From Dysidea avara (taxonomy: Eukaryota; Porifera; Demospongiae; Dictyoceratida; Dysideidae): a stretch of 64,000 nt of DNA. Position 1 is the stretch's first letter, and each line of letters opens with the position of its first letter. The stretch covers positions 19,170,220-19,234,219 of the forward strand of contig NC_089275.1 of the NCBI RefSeq assembly GCF_963678975.1, in the 5' to 3' direction. This document shows, one piece after another, positions 12,270 to 23,424 of the stretch. The translations under genes and the position numbers were made by a program. The notes beneath the pieces were generated by a model. It ran no database searches. It saw only the letters and a list, made by a program, of their open reading frames with translations, and was not told the DNA's origin.

Positions 12270-13875
12270 TTAGTCTAGTAGACACTCACCATTATAGTAA
12301 ACAAAGCAACATACACTTTCACCATATGCTTTGTGATGTGATGATGTCTCAAAAAGGAGTGAAGTCTTTGTTTTACCATTCTGCATGTGAGGCGTAAAGT
12401 ATGATTGCATGAGGTAATTATACTGGCTCTGAAGATATGGCACATGGCTTCACTATTGTATATTCACATAAAAGTCAACTCAATAATTCTTACGCAGTTT
12501 TTAGTACTGTATAGAAGGGATCATGAGGGTTTGCACCAAAAAGACGTTTGACCAGAATTCAGGACATTATAATTGTTTGCGCTACAGCAATTTAAAAGCT
12601 ACAGTATATTACTATAGCTATAGACTATAAATATTATTGTAACAGCTACTGTTGTACAGATGTCATATGTATACTATTATTTTAAGAGTTCATAACATTG
12701 GAGCTCTCCACTATTGTTAACTGTTGATTATACAATATAATTACTGTATCATTAAGATGAACATATTATAGGACATGCAGCTATGCAATTACACTGATCA
12801 AAGCTTGTTACAATAACATTCATTGGTACATACCTAATGAGTTCTAGAGCCCGATATGCTGGAACACATGTATTTAATCCAGTGACAGTATCAGTGACAT
12901 TTCTAGAGCTGACAATAGATATACACGGAACAAAACATAAATGTTGCCGTACCTTTTAAAATAATTAGTATACAATGACATTTCAGGTGCTTAATGCTTT
13001 AAACTTGGTGAATAAACAATGCTTGCAACATTATCTGGAGACTTTTCTGACCATAATTTCACTGGAGCCTGAATAAAGGTAGAGAGCAGTGCTTCCTGTC
13101 ACGCCATAGAGGTGATCACCTATAGTGTCTACAGCATGGTGCTCTGCGATTATTTTCAATTAATGTTAGGGCCTTATAATTACTGTAGTCAGTGTTCACA
13201 TTTGTTTACATTAATGTCAAAGTAATGACAAGTGGAGGCATAGGCCCTTTTTAAGAATAAAGTAGTGATGAAATCTAAAACTGCTAAAACTTAATGTACA
13301 ATGGGTAACAACCAAATACTCTAATAGAACATTCAAACCAACTTCAAATTAACTAGGCTCATAACAGTCATCTTCTTCTGTCAGCCTGATATATATCTAG
13401 TTTGGCAGTTCATTGGAAATAACAGGGCGTGGCTACACCGGCTCTGTAAAGTTATCGTCAGCTGTGCTGAACTTCTCTTAATAGTTTACACACAAACAGC
13501 TGTTGGTATTGTGACACAACGACCTACTGTACTGTAATCCAGAGCAATACAATAAAAATAACTTCGAAGCCAACGCTGGGTAGTAGGCAGATAGTCTCAG
13601 TAGTACCATAGTCCCAAGAGTCGGGTAATTACAGTAGGTGTTTGTATACCAGTAGTCTCAAACGTTTTATTACATACATTTCTTTTACTTAAGTGAACCA
13701 TATAAACATTCACGTACCAGTTTCAGGGTGAGCTAGTAGGAGAGACAGTCAAGTGAAAATATTAGGTTACAGCTAGATTAACACGGGCGCCGTAAAATAG
13801 AATAAGACCCTTTGTGGTGGCATAGATAATTGTATGTACAGACTACTATACATCTGTGATAGTGGTAGATGTGAG

Positions 13876-14850
13876 ATGATCAACGCTGATGATTTAACAA
13901 GTACAAGTCTAGTTTTGCAGCAAGTAACGGAGATCTATGATAAAGAATTAGGATGTGGAACTTACGGTAGAGTTTATGCAGTCAACTACCTTGGTAAAAT
14001 CTGTGCAGCCAAAGAAATCCAGTTGAAAATTTACTCGAGCCCTGTCGATAAAGTAGGACAAGTGAAGATCAAAGAGTCAGTTTTGAAGACGTGTGTCCTA
14101 TACAGTGAATTACGTCATCCTAACGTCATTCAGTTCCTAGGTGTGTATTACCCCATTCGTTCAGCTGTCGTATCTCTGCCAGCAATGGTGATGGAGATGA
14201 TGTCCTATAACTTAACTTCCTTTGTGAATAATCATCAAGATATTCCTGTCCATATCAAGTATTCTATTGTGCATGATGTATCCCTTGGACTTCGTTATCT
14301 TCATAATTATGATCCTCCCATTGTCCACCAGAACTTGTTTCCTAACAATATCTTATTAACAGGTTGTTTTGTGGCCAAGATCAGTGACATTGCTCTGGCT
14401 AATGGAATACTAGATGAGTACTTGCCTTATTCGTCTTCAGATTATACTATTGACTTCATAGCACCTGAAGTGTTTTCTGGAGATCCGATTTCTACACCAA
14501 TGGATGTGTTTTCATTTGCTGGAATAATTCTCTATGTATTTAGCCAGAAGTGGCCTAGAGTCTCGATTCAAAAGAAATTTAATTGCCATGCAGTGACCCT
14601 GTCTGAAGCCGAAAAACGTCTAGAGCACCTGGAAAAAATGGAGACAGAATTCACAATGGTGAAGCCACTGGTGGTGGAGTGTCTTAACGATGATCCTGCT
14701 GCAAGACCAACTATGGAAATTGTTTCTGAAAGAATTCAGAGAGACAAGAATAAATGTGCAACACAAACACCATATGATGGCACCACATTTAACATACCAT
14801 TGAAACAAACACGAAATGTTGCAAGGTTGCAGCAAAATCTAATAATTAAG
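13876..14850 (+). CDS. K1 exon 1: pseudokinase domain of a kinase-Kelch protein
   Basis: 325 codons forming a complete protein-kinase fold: glycine loop GCGTYGRVY near residue 26, the VAIK-type Lys at 46 (CAAKEI), an alpha-C Glu near 67, HPNVIQFLG, the catalytic loop near 151 and an APE motif. The catalytic loop reads HQNLFPNN, so the HRD Asp is Asn and the following Lys position is Phe; the DFG motif reads DIA. By family knowledge that predicts little or no phosphotransfer with nucleotide binding perhaps retained. The fold is closest to TKL or tyrosine-kinase-like groups. I chose the ATG at 13876 because its next residues align with the start of K2; an in-frame ATG lies upstream at 13834. 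The exon ends at AAG before GTAGGT, phase 0, and joins the Kelch exon at 17868, giving a 661-residue protein. Confidence 0.85.
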
Positions 14851-15191
14851 GTAGGTATCACTATGCATTGTTTAAATTGCATGCATGTGTAATGTGACTA
14901 AATACAATAGACCACTTTGACATGGCAATGAATCACACTACATTTCTCGGGAGAAAAGTATTGCAACTCATTGCCATAGCCAAGGCAAACATTCATGTGA
15001 AATACTTTCACAAATCTTGTAACTTTTGTGAATTTCATTTAGCTACCTGTTTCAGTAAACATTATTAACATAGCTTTTGCAATTTTAAAAATTCACATAT
15101 TAAACTCTTTCCTATTTATTGTAACTAGCTAGTCCTATATGCTTTCTAATTAATTGTTGTACTTGTTTTTTCCTGCAACTTGTTTTGATAG

Positions 15192-15227
15192 AATGAGGCT
15201 TTTGAGAAAGAAAACTTTGCGATGTAG
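15192..15227 (+). CDS. Possible alternative last exon of K1 (kinase-only isoform)
   Basis: A pyrimidine-rich tract and TTTTGATAG acceptor precede 12 in-frame codons (NEAFEKENFAM and a TAG stop) that fit the phase-0 donor at 14850. If used, the product would be the kinase-like domain alone with an 11-residue tail. No equivalent was found in K2, and no polyadenylation signal was established, so this is tentative. Confidence 0.25.
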   Translation, partial: NEAFEKENFAM

Positions 15228-15364
15228 GAAAACACTACTACAGTTTTACTAAAGGCCATCTTAATGTCCTCAATCCTTGGTGTCCAATGATTTTCACCTA
15301 GTACATGCATTGAAACAATTTTCACCTATTGCACGTATTGAAACGATTTTCACCTATTGTACAG

Positions 15365-15631
15365 TGAAAAAAATCAAACCTGTATTATTATAGTATTATC
15401 TGTAATTATGCTTGTCTGAAGGCATCAGGCAGGCAGTATAGTCAGTCGGTAGAAAATTCTGTTTACTGCAAACATTTATCATAAGCCTTTTTGCAGCCAC
15501 TGCGAAGACACCTTTGGGCTTGATTCTATATGCATAACCAATACCGTCAGAGCACCATGAAGGTATTTTGAAGCTGGTTTCCGGTCAATATTTTTTGTGA
15601 GAAAGTGCAAATCTCCATTCAGTTTCCCTAA
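15365..15631 (+). repeat. Fragment of the hairpin-repeat family
   Basis: Matches the 3' halves at 5380-5643 and 59148-59539, including GTCAGTCGGTAGAAAATTC and a stretch ending AAATCTCCATTC then CCCTAA. The family terminus is interrupted precisely here by the hAT-like element starting at 15632, which continues again as CCCTAA at 16632. Confidence 0.55.
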
Positions 15632-15744
15632 TAGTGTTGTTTTGGTACTACAAAATCATTTTGGTTTAGTTCTAGTACCCTTAGTGTACAGGGGTTTTAG
15701 TTAGTATTAGTTTTAGCAAGAGTTCGGAATATATATATTTAAGA

Positions 15745-16249
15745 GAGTATCCAACACTGTATTGCCCCTTCAAAATGCACTGCGTAATAATGTTATGCAA
15801 TAGTCATCATCACCAAAGCTGTTAACTTGCTTCAAGAGCTATAAGGGCCTTGAAGTGCTTGCAGGTCTTTGCTTTGGTATATCAATGCCTATCAACAAGT
15901 CTTTCATGGCGAAGTCATGTGTTGGAGTTTACTGAAATTATACTAAAATATTCGGATATGTTGCACAATTACAGTGGATCCTCACTAATCCGAACTCCAG
16001 TAATCCGAACGCTCGATAATCCGAACAGTGCAAATGACTGTTCTATTAGAGTATTTTGCAACAAGTGTATGTTCTATTAGAGTAATTGAACTAGGTTCTG
16101 TATTATAATCAATGGGTTCACTAATCCAAACAAATTCACTAATCTGAACAAAGTTTTGTCAATTTGAGAACAGAGCTGTTCGGATTAGTGAGGATCCACT
16201 GTATTATGCAGTGCATATTGAAGGGGCAATACAGGCGTTGGATACCCTC
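15745..16249. mobile_element. TIR element nested in the hAT-like MITE
   Basis: Inverted ends of about 45 bp: the left has GTATCCAAC, CTGTATTGCCCCTTCAA and ATGCACTGC in order, and the right end carries the complement of all three. It contains a pogo-like MITE at 15972-16201. Superfamily not assigned. Confidence 0.7.
15972..16201. mobile_element. pogo/Tigger-like MITE, copy 2
   Basis: Same ends as the element at 1091-1331 (CAGTGGATCCTCACT, inverted at the right), TA on both sides, 230 bp. Internal copies of the 19-bp word at 16035 and 16066. It is the innermost of three nested insertions, hence the youngest of them. Confidence 0.85.
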
Positions 16250-17867
16250 CTAAAGCTTTTGGTTTTAGTAGTTTTATTTTGTATTGTTGACAACTTACAC
16301 ATAAATAAGATTAATATTTTTTATGACTTCACTTGCACTTGCAGGCATAAGCAACTTCAATAAATTGTGAGAATTGGCAGTGATCTTTGCATTTTAGAAT
16401 GTACTGTCAGGTTTGCTTTTGTCTGAAATCTTTTAATTTAGTACTAGTATTAGAACCAAAAGTTCAAGAAATTTTCCTTTAGCTAGTTTTAGTTTTTAAC
16501 CAAAAATTCCATTGGTTTTTAGCTTTAGCACCATAACACCTTGTAATTTTGATTTAGTTTTAGTATGCTAGAATTAAAAATAATTTAAAGTACTTTTAGT
16601 TCTAGTACCTTAGAACCAAAACAACACTAATCCCTAATAATACTTGTGTATCATCTACTATATACAATGCATTTGCATCAATGGATATTGTGTTAAATTA
16701 TTTTTGCAAGTCCAAGAATGTCATGAAATCTTTTCAGTAGCTGAAAGCTAAATAAAATCTTTTACATGTGTAAGCGTGAAGACATGTACAATTACTATTG
16801 TTACAGCCAAGAATTGATTAAATGAAATGAACTTCGTAAGCTCTAGCTATATACTCTGTACTCTCATAAAACCAGCAGTATAGCCAGACCTTAAGGGATG
16901 GGTGGGCACTCTCACCAGCACATTTCATCCCATGTAACTAACTAGTACAAAATGCTAGTCCATCCTTAGTGGACTGACTCTACATACATTTAGTGTTTTT
17001 CAAAAGTGCATAAATGTATGTAGCTAGCTAATAATTATACTAGCTATACGCTGCTGTTCTTGCAGTTTATTTCACTAGTCTAATGCTACTGCCTGAATGA
17101 TATAGAAGCTAGAAATGAAAAATAACTTATTACGCCTCCTTGTCTTGTTCTCTTTTAACTAACCCTTTATACTCCAACCTTACTCTTGGGATAATTTTAT
17201 GGCTTAATTCAGCCACCAATTGCAATTTTTTGCCTCCAACTAACTTTACTCGCATCAGAGAATTTAATTTTCGTCTATCACTAATCCTGCCAACAAAAGA
17301 ACCCATGCTGTTACTCATCATAGATGTAAAAGTACCTCCTCCCTCATGTTCTTCTTCCCCACCTAAAATTAGGTTTACATGATATTGTGCATTGAATAGA
17401 AAGCACTCAGATCACATGATGTAACTATTGAATTTATCTCAATGTCAGCTACTGATTTACAACAAAAATGCAAGATATGCGCTACTTGTCTCTTGTTCAT
17501 AATAGCATAAGCGAATGGGCTCCACTGTCCTAAGTAAATTTGGGTAGGCATGTGCCCACCCAGGCCCACCCTTGGCTACGCCACTGCATAACAGTAGAAA
17601 AATAAAAATTATCATAAAATTAATTATAATACTGAGCAAAATAAAATGGAGAGAAATACATGGAAAATAAAGAAAAACTGGAAAGAAAAATAGGTGAAAA
17701 AAGCACAATAGACATGCAATTATAAGACTTCAAAATAATGCATTCTGTTTAGTACAGAACAGAGAGTTTGTTGAATAAAAGCTTGAAACTGCATGTATCT
17801 GTAATTTCCTGTATACACATGCACAGTGTGACTAAGTAGTTAGTAATATGTATGACTGTATTGTTAG

Positions 17868-18878
17868 GATGCACCACCACTAATTCCATCATTGCTTAGT
17901 GGTGCATACACTCTTAAGTGGACAAGATTAGCTGATCTTCCTGTTCCCATGAATTTTGCAAATGTTGCTGCTAAAGATGATAAAATCTTTGTAACTGCTT
18001 CTAGTTCTTTTGACAATACTTTTCACCACTTGTACGTCTATGATGTAAATAAAGATGACTGGCACACACTACCACCATCAGGCCACTGGGATGGTATTCC
18101 TCACATCATTGGTGATAAGTTAGCCATTATTGGCGGATATCTTTCATCTACAAATAAAGTAACAAATGAAGTGTCAACTTTCAATGAAGACAACCAAACC
18201 TGGATATCTTGTTATCCTGATATGCTCTTAGCTAGGAGACAACCTGGAGTGGTTAGTTACTTGGAGCATGTTATTGTTCTTGGTGGAAAAAAAGATGAAA
18301 CATACATAACACGAGATGATATTGAAATACTTAACTGGCGAGAAAACATTCAATGGAAAAGGGTATTACTGAAATTACCAGTACCAATGTGGGGTTTTAC
18401 TCCTTCTACTTGTGATGATCAGCTCATCATTGTTGGACATCATGACGAAGTTCATCGCTACAATGTGCCGTTTATGATATCGTTTACTGACATTATATCA
18501 TCAGTCGACCATGAAGATACATCTGTAAATTTTGTATGGGTTAAGCTCACTCCAACTCACCCTTACTGGTCTATAACTGTACTACCTAATTCATCTCCAC
18601 CGGTGATAGTTGGTGGGCGTGACAGAAGTGGTAAAGAATCAACAGATTGCATCAAAATGTATGACAGTTCTTATAACTCATGGAAGACAATAGCTACCTT
18701 ACCATCACGCAGGGGAAGAGTTGCAGTAGCTACAATCAGCAACAATTCCATCATTGTTATTGGTGGCATTGCTCAAATGGGTGGCCAGGACACATCTAAA
18801 GCCTACAATCTGACTTTAGTAGAGCTGGGGCAAGCAGAACTTTCCAAGCTTAGAAAACCATCAATAATAGAATTTTAA
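17868..18878 (+). CDS. K1 exon 2: Kelch-repeat domain
   Basis: A single 1011-nt exon giving 336 residues, opening with DAPPLIPSLLSG after a TTGTTAG acceptor and ending KPSIIEF before TAA. It carries Kelch-type blades: GG doublets in AIIGGYLSS, VIVLGGKK, VIVGGRDRSG and IIVIGGIAQ, each followed by an aromatic-containing strand such as NQTWISCYP or YNSWKTIATLP. Kelch domains form beta-propellers that usually bind other proteins, so it may act as the targeting part of a kinase-like scaffold. The exon aligns end to end with K2 exon 2. Boundary and frame are supported by that alignment. Confidence 0.88.
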   Translation, partial: DAPPLIPSLLSGAYTLKWTRLADLPVPMNFANVAAKDDKIFVTASSSFDNTFHHLYVYDVNKDDWHTLPPSGHWDGIPHIIGDKLAIIGGYLSSTNKVTNEVSTFNEDNQTWISCYPDMLLARRQPGVVSYLEHVIVLGGKKDETYITRDDIEILNWRENIQWKRVLLKLPVPMWGFTPSTCDDQLIIVGHHDEVHRYNVPFMISFTDIISSVDHEDTSVNFVWVKLTPTHPYWSITVLPNSSPPVIVGGRDRSGKESTDCIKMYDSSYNSWKTIATLPSRRGRVAVATISNNSIIVIGGIAQMGGQDTSKAYNLTLVELGQAELSKLRKPSIIEF

Positions 18879-21051
18879 TGTCTTATACTAAAATTCTAAA
18901 GCTGCATAGCATATTAATTATTTTAAAATACTGTCATTGTTATTTCTACTGCTTACACTTTACTTGTCTGTTATCCTAGAAAATCCATGTGCATGTATAA
19001 ATTAATGTGATGTTTTATTATGTAATGATTGTAGCCATGCATACTCTGTTAATGTTTCTATAAAATGCATCATAATTTGTAATCATGTGTATGTATGTAT
19101 GTTGCATGTACACATAAAAATTATAAGCATAATTTAATTTATAGACATATTTTCATTTTCTTCATTCGTCTATCTCTCTAGAAAGAATACCACTACTTTG
19201 TTATTTTCCAAGAGAAAATTTTGAATCACTTTGATATGTTCCATATTATATTGATGTATAATTTCAATGAGAATATAATGGAAACATGCATCTATGTATA
19301 CATATACAGCAGCTAGCTATATGCATTTTCACCACAAAAAAACAACTTTTAGTTGTTTTCCAAATCATTGGAAGTGCCCTTTGGCCCATCAGTGGCTTAT
19401 GGCTTAGCTTTCCAATGATCTGGAAAGCTACTTATGTTGTTTGTAGTATTTAATTGTATAATCCATGAACACACCTTTGTTTTGATTATGCTATACCATA
19501 ATTAGCCTAAATATTTTAAGGGGAAAATACTTTTAACATTCAACAATGTATAAAATTTTTGCAGATTTGCAAGCAACCCAATTGTAATGATATTTATCTT
19601 TTTGTTTATTAAAACTTCACAGCATGACAGCTGAAGGTCTACAGGACCACCAAGCCATAGGCTGTAGCCTGATGAACAATAAGTCCAAGAGTAAAATAAT
19701 TTTTTTTTACTCTTGCTACTTGCTACTACTTATAGAGCTATACATATGTATGGTGTGTGTGTATGTGTTCATGAGCGGAGCTCGAGGTCTAAATATGCAT
19801 TAAAGTTTCATCATTATTCTAATCTAAATTTCTCATTAGTTGACAATGGAAAGGCTCCTTCAGGAGGCCACAACTTGGCTTTGTTCCACATGAAACTTTC
19901 ACAAGATATAGAACAGAAATTGGGAAAGATTATTTGGGCATCAGGCTGGTTTTATACTATAATATTATTATCAAGTCTACCAGTTGAGCACTGAAGGGTT
20001 TGCGCAGAAGGCAGAGCCTCAACGGGGAAACGGCTGTTTTGGATCAACTGGATTGTCACCAAACAACACTTCTATAAACTGGAAGAATGACAAGCTGTTT
20101 AGTACAGTTTGCAATTTGTCGATACAGTTAAATGTCGTGGGACTCTTCTATCATTCTTATAAAAGTGTCAAAATCCTGCCTTGTGCACACACATTTTTTT
20201 TTCTAAATATCAGCTATAACTCGCATCAAATTAATTTGAACTACTGTGAATATCTGTTGCACTACTCTCTTTAACTACCGTGACATCAGGTGGTACCACT
20301 CTATACACAGGTAGTAAACCCTTGGCTTCCCAAATGTCAAACAGTATGGTAGTACTGTTTAATAGGGTTCCTCCTTAAAATGATGGGCATGGCCCATGAT
20401 GCTGCAATTTTAAACAATCATAGAAACATGATACATGAAGAAAATGACTTTAACTGAATAGTCTTGTGCATCGCCTTCGGCTTACTTAAATCCAGACATG
20501 AAAACAGCTGGATATTAAATTTTTTTCTTAATTGCCAAAAACCCTAATTTTGGTCTGTCTGCTAGCCTGCCTGCCTGTCTGCCTGCAAGGCTAGAGGCAA
20601 AAAAAAAACAGCACACGGCCACAATTTTGCAACACAATTACAAACTCACTGGTGGCATGTGCAAAAGAAGTGATATCTATACCAAAATAGCCAAGCTATA
20701 ATAAAGGGTGTGCCCCCCAAAAAGACATGGTGAAATCCAAGGTGCTTGGTGACAAAGAAATGGTTGTGATAGTAGTAAGATACTCTCAAGAGTTTATAAT
20801 AGTTTATATTATGAACTCCTGATAGTAGGTTAAGGCATTGCAAAAAGTTTAAATACAACAATATTGGTGAATTTAGTGCCATGGAGAAGGCAGCACAAGT
20901 CAACTTCACATGAATTGTCATAATTTTTACCATGATATATTATATAGCCTACCATCATGCACAGCTATCACCTTGGATTTCACCTTTTTCACCCTACTTT
21001 TCAGATGTGGGGGGTGCATCCTTTTTACAGCTTGTCTGATTTGGTGTAGAT
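18879..21051. other. Spacer downstream of K1
   Basis: K1 3' untranslated region followed by AT-rich spacer. Short open frames at 19713-20274 show no known domain. A C/T/G-rich run (repeats of CTGCCTGTCTGC) lies near 20556-20588. Nothing else recognisable was seen. Confidence 0.5.
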
Positions 21052-21290
21052 ATGTGACCGGGCCTGCAAAAACAGGGCATGTGGGCACGAACTACACCCT
21101 GTCACACTACAAGTCATGTCTCATTACTGGATTATTTGCATTCTTCATAAAACCAACTAAATGATTACTAAGAGCTAAAAGATGCATTGCCATAGCATAA
21201 TGGTATAAAAAGTAATGCAGCGAAGGAAGTTTGAAAAAAGTAGACAAAAATCATGTGCCCACATGCTCTATTTTGCAGGCCCAGTCACAT
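21052..21290. mobile_element. TIR element with GGGCCTGCAAAAAC ends, copy 1
   Basis: The left end (GTGACCGGGCCTGCAAAA, then GCATGTGGGCAC) is mirrored at the right (GTGCCCACATG, then TTTTGCAGGCCCAGTCAC). It is 239 bp and non-coding. Relatives: 23251-23424 and 55305-55545. Confidence 0.75.
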
Positions 21291-21439
21291 ATATAAATTT
21301 AGCAAAAAAAAACTATTTTCCGTATATGCAGCCTTTACTTCTTGATTATGAGTGATATTCTGTATTAAATGGCCAGAAATAGCTATGTAGTTTAAATTTG
21401 TAATCTGGTAGTGAAAAAAGATTGAAAGTTGTTATAATT

Positions 21440-21638
21440 CAGAAGTATCTTGACCTAGTATTTTTATCATAATACCACCATCTCTCACAAGTCCACAAGA
21501 AAATGTCTTACTATTTGTATATTATTTGCTGTCATTGGCTTGGTTCCGAATTACTGAAACTTTTAACTGGAGCACTTGTCTTTTCTCATCTTCCAGTGTG
21601 GGGCACTTCACTACATACTCAATCATTACAAAGACTCG
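21440..21638 (+). mobile_element. LINE 3' fragment
   Basis: Collinear with 40617-40835 of the non-LTR element in the K2 intron; for example AAGAAAATGTCTTACTATTT and ACTACATACTCAATCATTAC are shared. It covers the region just after the reverse transcriptase domain. It ends a few bases before the minisatellite at 21650. Confidence 0.75.
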
Positions 21639-21649
21639 TAATTAATATA

Positions 21650-22888
21650 CAAAACAAATACATGGACACAAAACACATGTATACAAAACACATGGATACA
21701 AAACACATGGACACAAAACACATGGATACAAAACACATGGACACAAAACACATGGATACAAAACACATGGAAACAAAACACATGGACACAAAACACATGG
21801 ACACAAAACACATGGACACAAAACACATGGATACAAAACACATGGGCACAAAACACATGGATACAAAACACATGGATACAAAACACATGGACACAAAACA
21901 CATGTATACAAAACACATGGATACAAAACACATGGATACAAAACACATGGACACAAAACACATGGATACAAAACACATGGACACAAAACACATGGATACA
22001 AAACACATGTATACAAAACACATGGATACAAAACACATGGAAACAAAACACATGGGCACAAAACACATGGATACAAAACACATGGATACAAAACACATGG
22101 ATACAAAACACATGGACACAAAACAAATGGATACAAAACACATGGACACAATACACATGGATACAAAACACATGGACACAATACACATGGATACAAAACA
22201 CATGGACACAAAACACATGGACACAAAACACATGGACACAATACACATGGACACAATACACATGGACACAAAACACATGGACACAAAACACATGGACACA
22301 AAACACATGGACACAAAACACATGGACACAAAACACATGGACACAAAACACATGGACACAAAACACATGGACACAAAACACATGGACACAAAACACATGG
22401 ACACAAAACACATGGACACAAAACACATGGACACAAAACACATGGACACAAAACACATGGACACAAAACACATGGACACAAAACACATGGACACAAAACA
22501 CATGGACACAAAACACATGGACACAAAACACATGGACACAATACACATGGACACAAAACACATGGACACAAAACACATGGACACAAAACACATGGACACA
22601 AAACACATGGACACAAAACACATGGACACAAAACACATGGACACAAAACACATGGACACAAAACACATGGACACAAAACACATGGACACAAAACACATGG
22701 ACACAAAACACATGGACACAAAACACATGGACACAAAACACATGGACACAAAACACATGGACACAAAACACATGGACACAAAACACATGGACACAAAACA
22801 CATGGACACAAAACACATGGACACAAAACACATGGACACAAAACACATGGACACAAAACACATGGACACAAAACACATGGATACAAAT
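21650..22888. repeat. Minisatellite of 15-bp units
   Basis: About 82 head-to-tail units of ATGGACACAAAACAC, period exactly 15. Units from 21650 to about 22260 are variable (ATAC, GTATAC, GAAAC, GGGCAC or ACACAATAC variants), whereas those from about 22261 to 22875 are nearly all identical apart from one near 22540. Because 15 is a multiple of three and the unit has no stop in most frames, long open frames arise on both strands (MDTKH repeats on plus). I do not take these as genes. Confidence 0.95.
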
Positions 22889-23250
22889 GCAACAACTTAT
22901 AGTCCGGCAGACAGCAGGATGAAGTTTGCAAAATGGTCTATAGTTTATTTTAATGCACTTTTGGATTGTCCTGTATACCTAAAACAATATTCCACCTGCT
23001 GGACAGATGTCAGCCTTGGGCATTTCGCCATAGCAAACAAAGTTTAATTAGCTGCATAGCAACCATACAAATTTCACAAAATAGCTTCTGTGGGTTTCAG
23101 TTTTACCCAAAATTGTTTGATAACTTGACCATTTAACAAAGCTGAGGTATTACAATTAATGTCAGAAAAAAAACTGAATAATTAAATAGTCCCATAAATC
23201 CCTGAAAGCATCATTATGCATACCGTAGTTATGTATTTTTCAATAACTAT

Positions 23251-23424
23251 CACAGGGCCTGCAGGCGTAAACTACACCCTGTCACACAACAGGAATTATC
23301 TCAATTGCTTAATACCTGCTTAAATTGTCAAAGCTATAGCACATTGGTACATAAAGTTATGGGAGATTAAATTTTGGCAAATTTTATATGCTCACATGCC
23401 CTATATTCACAGGCCCAGTCACAT
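23251..23424. mobile_element. TIR element with GGGCCTGCA ends, copy 2
   Basis: CACAGGGCCTGCA at the left and CACAGGCCCAGTCAC at the right. Internally it shares AACTACACCCTGTCACAC with the copy at 21052. Truncated relative to the other two copies. Confidence 0.6.

Larger units (their letters stand above)
6657..13875. other. Spacer between MFS-A and K1
   Basis: Contains the missing 5' exon of MFS-A (not found), a 1.9-kb inverted-repeat-bounded element (6898-8792), an AT-rich repeat (9485-9700), a hAT-like MITE (10409-10986), a CA microsatellite (12208-12265) and one inverted copy of the 19-bp word at 13318-13334. Several open frames of 60-100 codons occur but none resembles a known domain. The last 400 bases should hold the K1 promoter; no core promoter motif was evident. 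Confidence 0.5.
15632..16629. mobile_element. hAT-like MITE carrying two nested elements
   Basis: Inverted ends TAGTGTTGTTTTGGT and ACCAAAACAACACTA. Flanks are TTCCCTAA (15624-15631) and ATCCCTAA (16630-16637), an 8-bp duplication with one mismatch. Subterminal DNA is rich in TTTAGTT(C/T)TAGTA words. About half its length is a second element at 15745-16249. No transposase is encoded. Confidence 0.75.
14851..17867 (+). other. K1 intron
   Basis: A 3.0-kb GT-AG intron. It contains a possible alternative last exon (15192-15227), a fragment of the hairpin-repeat family (15365-15631) and three nested DNA elements within 15632-16629. In 16630-17867 nothing recognisable was seen. Confidence 0.7.

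Noticed and set aside
12291-12327. A possible minus-strand signal-peptide first exon (MVKVYVALFTIM followed by GTGAGT)
   Set aside because: Only 12 codons, no downstream exon identified, and such a sequence arises easily by chance beside a CA repeat.
21650-22888. Regular repeats resembling a CRISPR array
   Set aside because: Units are contiguous 15-mers with no spacers, and the surrounding genome is eukaryotic.
21503-23047. A 514-codon open frame with MDTKH repeats, and 416-429-codon frames on the other strand
   Set aside because: They arise from the 15-bp minisatellite, whose period is a multiple of three and whose unit lacks stops in several frames. The plus-strand frame also runs through a LINE fragment.
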